A stretch of DNA of 64,000 nucleotides from Limonium bicolor (Eukaryota > Streptophyta > Magnoliopsida > Caryophyllales > Plumbaginaceae). Under the pieces are notes generated by a model, which was not told the origin of the DNA, did no database searches, and saw only the letters and a program-made list of their open reading frames with translations. This document shows, one piece after another, positions 56,009-64,000 of the stretch (position 1 is its first letter; every line of letters begins with the position of its first letter). The DNA lies in contig CM041777.1 of the NCBI GenBank assembly GCA_023374045.1, positions 86,608,300 through 86,672,299 on the forward strand. Direction: 5' to 3'. A program made the translations under genes and the position numbers.

Positions 56009-57003
56009 CATGGGTCTCGCAATCTTGGAGAAATCCTTAACATACCTCCTATAGTAACTTGCCAAGCCCAAGAAACGTCTCAGTACAGTTACATTAGCGG
56101 GATTGGTCATTCCTTCACCGCCTCAATTTTAGATGGGTCAACAGCTATGCCCTCATTTGTGATCACATCACCTAAGAAGGAAACTTTTCTCAACCAGAAC
56201 TCACACTTGTTTAGCTTAGCATAAAGCTTATTTTCCCTTAGCGTATGCAGCACAGTCCTCAAATGCTTATCATATTCCTTTTCATCTTTTGAATACACTA
56301 GAATATCATCGATGAATACTACTACAAACTTGTCTAGGTATGCATTGAACACTCTATTAATCAAGTCCATAAACACAGCTGGGGCATTAGTCAAACCTAA
56401 AGGCATTACAGTAGACTCATAATGCCCATACCTTGTTCTGAAAGCTATCTTCGGCATGTCCTTCTTTGCAATTCTTAGTTGATGGTAACCAGATCTCATA
56501 TCAATCTTTGAGTAAAAACCAGCCCCTCTTAACTGATCAAACATATCGTTGATCCTTGGCAGTGGGTACTTATTCTTTACTGTCGCTTGGTTCAGTTCTC
56601 TATAGTCAATAAATAAACTTAAACTACCATCTTTCTTTCTTACAAACAATACTGGTGGTCCACAAGGAGACACACTTGGACGGATGTACCCTCTGTCCAA
56701 CAACTCATCCAGCTGACTTTTCAATTCCTTCATTTCAGCGGGTGCCATTCTATATGGTGCTTTGGCAATTGGCCCGGTTCCAGGTTGTAGATAGATGTTA
56801 AATTCAATCTCTCTAATTGGTGGCATTCCTGGAATCTCACTAGGAAATACATCTGGATACTCATTAACCACTAGGATATCACCAGGATCTATTAACTCTT
56901 CCCTTAGGTCCTCCATATAACATAAATAAGCAGGGTGTCCCCTCTTAACTTCTGTCATCACACTCAATGCTGAAACTATCTTGATCTGGGGTTTCTTATT
57001 CAA
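56009..57003 (-). pseudogene. Element E reverse transcriptase
   Basis: A 298-codon open frame (56107-57003) with the protease-RT linker ([18 protein letters not shown]), [25 protein letters not shown] (usual W replaced by C), [35 protein letters not shown] and the catalytic [10 protein letters not shown]. It stops at 56107 by a TGA after AVKE, then the thumb/linker (LRRFLGLASYYRRYVKDFSKIARPM) continues to the solo LTR. A frameshift or stop near 57003-57040 separates it from the protease. Confidence 0.92.
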
Positions 57004-58540
57004 AAACTTGTAAGATATCCTTTGGCCCCTTGGACCCTATAGAACCACCTTTTGCTCACCACATAAGATATTTCCATCATACTTGTGCAACCAATCCATT
57101 ACAAGGATAACATCAAATTCCTTCAAATCAAATTTGATCAAATCAACAGGGAATTCAAATCCCTTAATCTCTGCCTTTGCTTCTTTAAGCATCTCACCTC
57201 ACTTAACCACTTCCCCTGAGGGAATATAAATAGCCACATCTAGGTATCCACTCGTCACCAACGAGTTCTTTTCAAGAAAAGATGATGCAACAAATGACAG
57301 TGATGCACCAGAATCAAATACAACACAAGCAGGATATCCACTAATTGAGAAGGTACCAGAGATCACTCCACACCTAGAATTAGCCTCCGCTTGACTCACT
57401 ACATTCATCTTTCTTGCTGCTTTAAGCTTGTTTACATTACCACCCACATTGGATTCAATATTGGGTCTCTCTGGGATAGATGAAGAAGGTTTACTCTGAT
57501 TTCCTTGACTAACTGTCACTGAGGCTGCTCGACTAGTGCCCCCTTCATACTTTCCACATCTGACTTCATAGCCATCATTACCTTCATTCTTCTTTTCATC
57601 GCGGTAGGAAGATGATTCCGGGTTCACAAAACATTCAAAGAATCTATGTCCCAACTTTCCATAGAAGTGGCAATCAAATACCTTACCCTGGCAGTTAGCC
57701 CCTGGGTGGTTCTTGCATGTGTAATTTTTCTTCATCCCACCAAATTTTCCTTTCTCTCTCTGAGATTGGTTCAGGTTGCCACTCATTTTAAAACTCCCTC
57801 CATAATTGGAGAGCGTTTTCTTGCTTGTTTCATAATAGGCTTTGCTCTCCATTTTCCTCTTCATATCATCTCGATTCTTCCTTAATGCATGGATATCATC
57901 CAAACTGCAAGCCTTCTCATAAGCCTCTTGCACATTTCTAGTTAGGTTCATGCTAAAGAACTCCCGAAGTCTTAGGTTGAGACCCTTAATGAATCTTCTT
58001 CTTAAGGTTTCTTCACTTGGGACTAAGTCTCCCGTAAATCTGGCCAACTCTAAAAATCGGCTATAATATTCTTGGACACTCATGGCCTTTTGCTTGAGTT
58101 TCGTGAACTCATCTTGCATTCTCACTCTTACATGATTAGGGTAAAACCTTCCCCGTAAGGTATCGAAAAAAGCCTCTCATCCAAAATTTGGATCAAGTAA
58201 CAACTGGGCACGACATGCTCTCCACCATAGATCTACCTCACCTTCAAGGTAAAAGGCAGCCCCTGACACCATTCTATTGGCAGGGCATTGAATGGTTTCA
58301 AAAACCTTCTCCATTTTCCTTATCCAACCTTCCAGTTTTACCGGATCCTCAACTCCCACATACACATCAGGTTGGAGATTGGCAATCTTTTTGGAGACAT
58401 CTTCTCCTTGCCTAGCCTCCCTCTCTTCTTGAGCTTTTTGATCTCTTTCATTCTACAAAGCTATCTGAGCTTGCTAAGCTTGAGCCAGCTGGGCCATAAC
58501 ATTGGCAAGGTTATTCATGGTTGCCATAGCTTAGAGCTCT
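57004..58540 (-). pseudogene. Element E gag and protease
   Basis: Gag capsid motifs (MEKVFETIQCP, GEVDLWWRA; then DEFTKLKQKAMSVQEYYSRFLELARF) continue into the zinc-binding region CKNHPGANCQGK. The knuckle reads CHFYGKLGHRFFEC: its second Cys is Tyr, so classical CCHC zinc binding should fail. The protease site VVFDSGASLSFVA is intact. The likely start ATG is at about 58526-58528, but an in-frame TAG follows about 20 codons later (near 58475) and a stop/frameshift splits gag near 58126-58177. The N-terminal Met-Ala-rich stretch MNNLANVMAQLAQA is typical of this clade. Confidence 0.87.
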
Positions 58541-58818
58541 TCTTGAGATTCTCATGAACTAACTGAAGTTCCAAAACAAACACACTCAAATGATTAATGA
58601 CTGCGCATTTCACAACTTCACCATTGATCCCCCGAACAAGTGCCTTATCACCTTCATTTCACGCAAGTATTTCTCTAAGAAACCAAAAGGGTTCTCATGC
58701 AATCCTAAGTTTCCGAATCACTTATTCATGCATCATACCTTTTTAGGAAAATCACAAGATCTTATCATCAAATCAATCATATAGTAGCACATAAGGTCAT
58801 TATGTAGCTTACACCTTA
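58541..58818. other. Short non-coding spacer
   Basis: Presumably the leader of element E upstream of gag; no primer binding site, LTR end or coding sequence is recognised. Confidence 0.4.
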
Positions 58819-58899
58819 CACTAGTGGAACGGAAGCCTTAAATGACGGCTAATTATTCATGGGTTAAACACAAACCATGACTAATAAGAGGGCCGGAAT

Positions 58900-59460
58900 T
58901 AATTAATTATGTTTTTAAAAATAACCGTAATCAATAATCGGTCAGAGGTTGGCGCGCGATTTTACAACGGACTTTATATCACGGTTATCAGTAAACCATA
59001 ATCAAAAGTCCCTGTCTAGATGCACACTTTGACAGTCAACGGACATTATATTACGGTTTACTAAAAACTGTGATCTAAAGTCCCCGTCCATTGATGGTCA
59101 ACAATGCCGTTTTAACCTAACTACCACATATTTCCCGTATTATTTAAATTTTTTGACGCTGTGCGTAATCTAAATGACAGTTAACTACGTCGTTTTACCA
59201 GCTTATTTTAGCTTAAACGAATCTTATTATAAATATGTTACATAACGTTGATCGAATAAGACTCATGGCTCAGTGGTCACGGGTACATGAGTCAACACCA
59301 TCGATCTTGAGTTCCAAACCCAGCATAGGCTAAATTCTTTTCGCACTCTATTTTTTATTTCGTTAGACTTTAGATTACGGTCCTGCAAAAAACCGTAATT
59401 TAAAGTCTGGCTTTATATTACGGTTTTCTTGTGAACCATAATCTTAAGTCCTTTTAGCTA
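58900..59460. repeat. CACTA subterminal repeats, TTACGGTTTACTAAAAACCGTAATC type
   Basis: A motif like GGACTTTATATYACGGTT(A/T) and its complement AACCGTAATCTAAAGTCC recurs at about 58920-59000, 59030-59090 and 59360-59450 in both orientations, often as paired inverted copies. Subterminal repeats of this kind bind the DNA-binding protein of CACTA elements (TNPA in En/Spm). Confidence 0.8.
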
Positions 59461-60689
59461 GAAAATTTGTCTGTTTACTCTGCACACATATAGTAACCTC
59501 TAACACTTCTCAGTCACGCTACTTCCTTGCTGAAATCGCCTCCTCACTCCCATCACCTTAGTAACGCCCATCGCCACTGTCGCTCCCGCCACCTATGTAA
59601 CTCCCATCGCCGCCGGTCACCCATCTACCACTGGTCGTCGCCGTCGACTCTCTAACTGGGTATGCGATTTCTATCGATTATTCCTAGTTCTAGTTTTGTT
59701 CATATATATGTCGATTCCTAGTTCTAACGTCGTTTCCGTCAATTCCTAAGAGGGAAATGGCAAATGTTCTAACCTTGTTCATATATTTGTGCCAAAATTC
59801 ACAGTTAATTGGAACCTAGTTCGTGGGCTGATTTCTGCACTAAATGCCAATTTTGCTGCTTACTAACAGTAATTTTGCTAACCAAACTGTCAACTGCTAT
59901 AGTTATATTTCTTTTTTTATTGTTTTAAAGAGTAATTTTGATTTGGTTATTTTTAGCATTTAGTTTTACAATTAATACATAGTAGTGTAGTTTTAAAATA
60001 TAAAATTAGTTTATAAGTAATTCAGATGGTGTGAATTTGCTGTGGATAAAAGTGATTTGGAAATGTCAGAAATATAGGCGAGATGCTATCGAATTTTTGT
60101 CGTGGTTTAGCTAGCATTTTAACCTTGATTTTTTTATGAATTCTAATGTTGTTGTGTTTTTGTTTATGCATAGAGACTACGACATTATTTTGGCTTCCGA
60201 CCTCAGTTGTCTTAGCTTTAGCTAATCGTCTACTAGATCAGGTAAGATTTATATATATATAGTATTTGACAAACTACCAAACATAGTTATCCGCCCAAGA
60301 TATACCTAATAGAGGTATATCTTGGGCAGTCCCTATTGGGACTGTCCATGATTGTTAAATCTCACACCTAGGGTGTGAATGTGTTTTTAATATGTAGTTT
60401 ACTGATTATTTTAGCAGTATCTCTTTATTGTTCTTCGTGTGCATATATTATTGATTAATATTATAATATCGTGCATTTGAAGAACTGTAGGGAGATGCTG
60501 CCAAAATTTTCAATAAATTACATATTAAAAACACGTTCACCGGTGGGATTTAATACTCATGGATGGATTTAGGTTGATAAGATACAAAAATGTAAAGACT
60601 CCGCCACGGGTGACAGTATGAAATGGCTGCCTTCATATAAATAGCTAGAAGGAGATGGAACGTTCATCAATTTATAGCGGCAAGTTGGA
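59461..60689 (+). other. CACTA 5' untranslated / intron-like region
   Basis: C-rich sequence at 59510-59650 (CCATCGCC-type repeats) followed by T-rich intron-like sequence to about 60480. No domain recognised. A short inverted repeat, GCCCAAGATATACCT / AGGTATATCTTGGGC, lies at 60292-60329. Confidence 0.5.
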
Positions 60690-61285
60690 CGACAACTTTT
60701 AGAAGGAGTCGATAAGTTATGCACGGTGTTGGCGAACAATTTGAAACCTTTAAACAAGGGATACATATTTTGTCTGTGTATCAACTGCCAAAACAATCTG
60801 AGATATCGTAGCGTTGAAACAGTTAAGGAACATCTGATCCGCCGTGGTTTTACAAAGGATTTCCAAGACATAATCAATGGCATGGTCAGAGCGTGTTCGA
60901 TGTTATTAAGCCTGACGAAGGAGATAATGATCAGACAAACACAGAAATAGAACTCGGAGATGATACTGTTGCGGGTGATCCAGAAGACACTACAGTTGAC
61001 ATTGAGCTAGATTTCTTTGATGATGAAATTGAGACAATGCTCGAAGATGTGGAACTACATCAATCTAACACACCAGACAAGTATGAAAATTTGTTGGATT
61101 CATCCAAAACACCGTTGTACCCTGGGTGTGACCCTACAAAGTTAAGCAAGTTGAGTGTCGTCCTAAAGCTATTCAACTTGAAAACGAAATATGGCTGGAA
61201 CGGCGTAAGTTTCACTGCCCACTTGGAACTATTGCAAAACATTCTTCCGGTGGACAACGTTTTACCAACGACTACGTACTAAACC
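60690..61285 (+). pseudogene. CACTA transposase N-terminus (Transpos_assoc domain and linker)
   Basis: 60726-60880 reads INCQNNLRYRSVETVKEHLI then RRGFTKDF, the Cys-containing transposase-associated domain of TNP2-type proteins. A frame change near 60890 leads to an acidic linker (FDDEIETMLEDVE) and the start of the transposase proper (PLYPGCDPTKLSKLS, LFNLKTKYGWNG). It stops at 61280-61282, and the next piece is one frame over, at a run of seven A (61286-61292). Confidence 0.85.
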
Positions 61286-61292
61286 AAAAAAA

Positions 61293-61737
61293 TTGATGTG
61301 CCCAATGGGTATGGAGTACCAGAAAATTCATGCTTGTCCAAATGGTTGCATGTTGTTTTGGAAATCGGATGAATTTGCTAAAAGTTGTTCAACATGTGGA
61401 GAGTCACGGTATCTAAAGAAACAACAAACTAACATCAGCGGTAGTAAGAAAGGTTCACCGGCTAAGGTACTATGGTACATACCCATCATTCCAAGGTTCA
61501 GACATTTGTTCTCTATTGAGAAAGACGTAGAGAATCTTAGGTGGCATTCAGTTCACAGGAAGAAGGATGGCAGATTGAGACATCCCGCTAATGCACCACA
61601 GTGGAGAAACATAGACATAAAATTTTCTGATTTTGGTAACGAACTGAGAAACCTAAGGCTAGGCTTGTGCACAGATGGGATGAACCCTTACGGTACTTTG
61701 AGTAGCATACACAGTACCTAGCCTGTGCTTTTGGTTT
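61293..61737 (+). pseudogene. CACTA TNP2 transposase, middle part (5' of MITE)
   Basis: Transposase_21-type sequence: MCPMGMEYQKIHACPNGCMLFW, CSTCGESRY, VLWYIPIIPRFRHLF, ENLRWH, LRLGLCTDGMNPYG. The frame continues past a TAG (61719-61721) to PVLLV and is then broken by a MITE at 61738. TNP2 catalyses excision and insertion of the transposon. Confidence 0.92.
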
Positions 61738-62244
61738 GAGTAAATTACTCAGAGCCCCCTTGAAGATCTGGGATAATACAATTAAGCCCCTTGTGTTTAT
61801 CATAATTATTGGTAACCACCTTGAGGTTAAGGTATCTTTGACTACGAGCCCCCGAACTATAACTATGTTATCAGAAAGTTAACTACACTACGTGTTGACC
61901 AGTCAACTTAATCACATTAATAATGTCACACTGGATAACAAAACTGCTTAATCAACATCGTCTAACTCTCCTTCATCCCACTTCATATGCATTTTTGAGG
62001 TAGGGTTGACATTTTTAGGAAAATAACAATGCTGATTAAGCAATTTTTTTGTCCAACGTGTCATTATTAATGTCATTAAGTTGACGGGTCAACACGTAGT
62101 TAATGTCTTGATAACAAAGTTATGGTTCGGGGGCTCATAGTCAGAGATATTGTAATCTCAAAGTGGTTACCAATAATTATGATAAACATAGAGGGGTTAA
62201 CTGTATTATCCTAAATCCTCTTGGGGGTTCCGAGTAATTTACTC
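61738..62244. mobile_element. Fold-back MITE inserted in the CACTA transposase exon
   Basis: The two halves are inverted copies: GAGTAAATTACTC at 61738-61750 and GAGTAATTTACTC at 62232-62244, with pairing continuing inward for over 200 bp (for example ATCATAATTATTGGTAACCACC, GAGCCCCCGAAC, GTGTTGACC(A/C)GTCAACTT). Flanks TTTTGGTTT (61729-61737) and TTTTAGTTA (62245-62253) look like a 9-bp target duplication with two changes, as in Mutator-type insertion. Ignoring the element, the transposase exon reads on from PVLLV to YNLPSWLCMK. Confidence 0.88.
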
Positions 62245-62253
62245 TTTTAGTTA

Positions 62254-62885
62254 TTTACAATCTACCGTCGTGGTTATGCATGAAACCAAGACACAACTTG
62301 TTGTCTCTGTTAATATCGGGTCCGAAGCAACCGGGCAACAAAATTGATGTATTCCTACAACCATTGATAGAGGATCTACAACTCTTGGGGAATAAAGGGG
62401 CTACGGTTTATGACTCATTCAGCAAAAAGGACTTCAAGTTGTGTGTTATGTTGTACAGCACATTCAATGACTTCCCCGCCTATGGTAATCTTTCAAGCAA
62501 TTCAATCAAGGGGGTGTTGGCGTGTCTGATTTATGGTGAGAAAACTTGTAGTATTTGCTTGAAACATAGTGGCAAAAACATGTACATGGGCCACTAAAAA
62601 ATGCTTCCAAAAGGACATAAGTACCAAAAGATGGTGAAAGAGTTCGATGGGAAAACTGATCACAGCGTGGCGCGCCAGCCTTTGACAGGTATAAAGATTT
62701 ACAAAAAGGTAGATAATATTGTCAACAACTTCAGGCCGCCAACCAAAAATGGTGAAAAATTGTCAGGAAAAAGAAATCAATATTTTGGGAACTTTAGTAT
62801 TGGCAGCATTTGGAGGTTAGACATTGTATTGATGGGATGCATGTCGAGAAGAACGTGGGCGAAAGTATCACTAGCACCCTTTTGA
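62254..62885 (+). pseudogene. CACTA TNP2 transposase, continuation after MITE
   Basis: YNLPSWLCMKPRHNLLSLLISGPKQPGNKIDVFLQPLIEDL, YDSFSKKDFKL, FPAYGNLSS, CLKHSGKNMYMGH then an in-frame TAA (62596-62598, usually Arg), then MLPKGHKYQ and HSVARQPLTG. The frame is lost near 62810-62820. These are the central Transposase_21 motifs. Confidence 0.92.
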
Positions 62886-63721
62886 ACATAGGAAAGACAA
62901 AGGATCATTTGAAAGGGAGGAAAGATTTAATTGAGTTGGGCATACACACAGAGCTTGGCTCGCAAGAACGTGGAAAACGCACATTCTTTCCTCTTACCTG
63001 TCACACTCTGTCTAAAGAAGAGAAACATAGTCTATGCAGTACCCTTTACAACATCAAGGTGCCTTCAGGATACTCCTCAAACATAAGAAGCCTTGTGTCC
63101 ATGAAATATTTGAAATTAGTAGGAATGAAATCTCATGATTATCATGTCCTAGTTCAAGAACTTTTACCAATTGCATTGTGTGGGATCTTGTCTGATGCTG
63201 TCAGACACACAATCACAAATGTCAGTGTGTTCCTGAATACCATTTCGTCTAAGGTTCTTGATGCGAACACTTTGTCTAAACTACAAAAGGATCTTATTGT
63301 GACAATAAACCAGGTGGAGATGTATTTTCCTCCTTGGTTCTTTGATATAATGATACATTTGCTTGTGCATCTTGTAAGAGAGATTCTGATGTACGGTCCT
63401 TTGTACCTTCGCTACATGTATCCATTCGAAAGGTACATGGGTGTCCTGAAGAAGAAAATAAAGAACCGTCGTCACCTAGAGGGCAGTATTATAGAGGGCA
63501 CTGTGATAGAGGAAGTTGTAGATTTCTGCACTAATTACCTTGAAGGTGTCGATACCATTGGACTGCCACGTTCTACACACGAGGGCAGATTGAAGGGTGT
63601 TGGTACGGTTGGACAAAAACTGAAAAGAATTGATACAGATACTCTTAACAAAGCTCATTTAGTTGTGCTGAGTTATCTTAAAGATGTCAAACCGTACTTT
63701 GATGAACACTTGTGCATTTGA
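62810..63721 (+). pseudogene. CACTA TNP2 transposase C-terminal part and DUF4218
   Basis: A 300-codon open frame: VRHCIDGMHVEKNV (end of Transposase_21), LNIGKTKDHLKGRKDL, LTCHTLSKEEKH, SHDYHVLVQELLPIAL (GMKSHD[C/Y]HVLMQ motif), then DUF4218: FFPPWFFDIMIHLLVHL-type, GPLYLRYMYPFERYMG, IEEVVDFCTNYL. The first codons are reached only by a frame change, so 62810 is not a real start. It ends with a stop at 63719-63721 where related proteins continue. Confidence 0.93.
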
Positions 63722-64000
63722 AGAGCAAAATATCCAGACATGAGTGACATTAGACTATAAAATGAGTAGAATAGGACATTTGTCAGATGGTTCAGAGACA
63801 GAGTGTTTTCCGATTAGTCCACGAATGTGCCTGAACTGATTAAAGTAATTGTATTTGAACCAAATCTGGATGTAACTTCTTATGAGGGGTACAATGTCAA
63901 TAGATTCATCTTTTTCACAGAACGTCATGATCACGAGTCAACGAATCAAAACAGTGGCGTAGAGCTTGAAGCTTATCAAGACTTATATGACATCAGCAGT
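63722..64000 (+). pseudogene. CACTA transposase tail (DUF4216 start), broken
   Basis: Still in the preceding frame after the stop: KYPDMSD, RTFVRWFRD, then, with several further stops, VTSYEGYNVNRFIFFTERHD and STNQNSGVELEAY, the region linking DUF4218 to DUF4216 in TNP2-type proteins. It runs off the window. Confidence 0.85.

Larger units (their letters stand above)
53321..58540 (-). mobile_element. Tekay Ty3 element E, internal region, with nested solo LTR
   Basis: Minus-strand gag, protease, RT, RNase H and the start of integrase. Its integrase is cut at 53320 by the neighbouring 3' LTR, and its RT-RNase H boundary is split by a solo LTR (54213-56008). No LTR or primer binding site of E is visible before the CACTA element at 58819, so its 5' end is presumably beyond that insertion. 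Gag-protease is continuous, with no introns and no AlkB. Confidence 0.88.
58819..64000 (+). mobile_element. CACTA (En/Spm) DNA transposon, 5' part
   Basis: Begins CACTAGTGGAACGGAAGCC (58819), preceded by TTA. The first 650 bp hold subterminal repeats; a plus-strand TNP2-type transposase follows from about 60690 and runs off the right edge. The 3' end and partner target duplication are outside the window. Multiple stops and frameshifts, plus an inserted MITE, show that this copy is not autonomous. Confidence 0.92.

Noticed and set aside
59261..59335. tRNA-like stretch with TGGCTCAGTGGTCACG (A-box-like) and GAGTTCCAAACCC (B-box-like)
   Set aside because: The boxes are suggestive of a tRNA-derived SINE head, but I cannot form an acceptor stem or cloverleaf, and no 3' tail or target duplication is visible.

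Overview
This is a repeat-dense stretch of nuclear DNA from a flowering plant or other land plant with a large genome. I see no intact host gene. Everything coding belongs to transposable elements, nested in each other and mostly broken by stops and frameshifts. The species cannot be named from the sequence; the assignment to plants rests on Tekay-type chromodomain Ty3 elements, a Tork-like Copia element, Tat-lineage Ty3 remnants, a TNP2/DUF4218 CACTA element and plant-type MITEs.

Layout. 1-2427: right part of a large Ty3-type LTR with a GTCCGACCCA inverted-repeat array, inserted in the 3' end of a Copia element (2428-6914, minus strand; 5' LTR 6531-6914). 6915-10900: non-coding DNA with a G-box-like dispersed repeat and a Harbinger-like MITE. 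About 10900-14563: probable LTR, primer binding site and leader of a Tat-lineage element. 14564-22371: Tekay element D (3' LTR plus internal region, minus strand), cut inside gag. 22372-38223: element A, a Tekay Ty3 retrotransposon with two LTRs of about 4.6-4.7 kb. 38224-46991: 5'-truncated LTR relative, split by a 4547-bp solo LTR (39674-44220, TSD ATATG). 46992-48500: a further LTR fragment. 48500-53320: gag-only Tat-lineage element with its 3' LTR. 53321-58550: Tekay element E (minus strand), split by a solo LTR (54213-56008, TSD CATGG). 58819-64000: 5' part of a CACTA (En/Spm) element with a broken transposase, itself hit by a fold-back MITE.

The standout is element A. Between gag and protease it carries a complete AlkB-type Fe(II)/2-oxoglutarate dioxygenase domain of the plant ALKBH1 type (HxD, distal His and C-terminal R-x-N-x-T-F-R all visible, in three frames in this copy). 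Its gag region is also broken by at least three spliceosomal-type introns whose removal keeps gag in frame, and another 72-nt intron sits at the protease start. The homologous parts of elements D and E have neither the introns nor AlkB. The AlkB segment is followed by a 3'-UTR-like stretch and then a good splice acceptor. This suggests (inference) an element making alternative Gag-AlkB and Gag-Pol products by splicing and/or internal polyadenylation, with the captured demethylase perhaps counteracting methylation of the element's own nucleic acid.

A second theme is that three separate LTRs (1-484, 41648-41830, 54640-54910) carry clusters of short inverted repeats of the form GTCCG...CGGAC, with different inner bases in each family.
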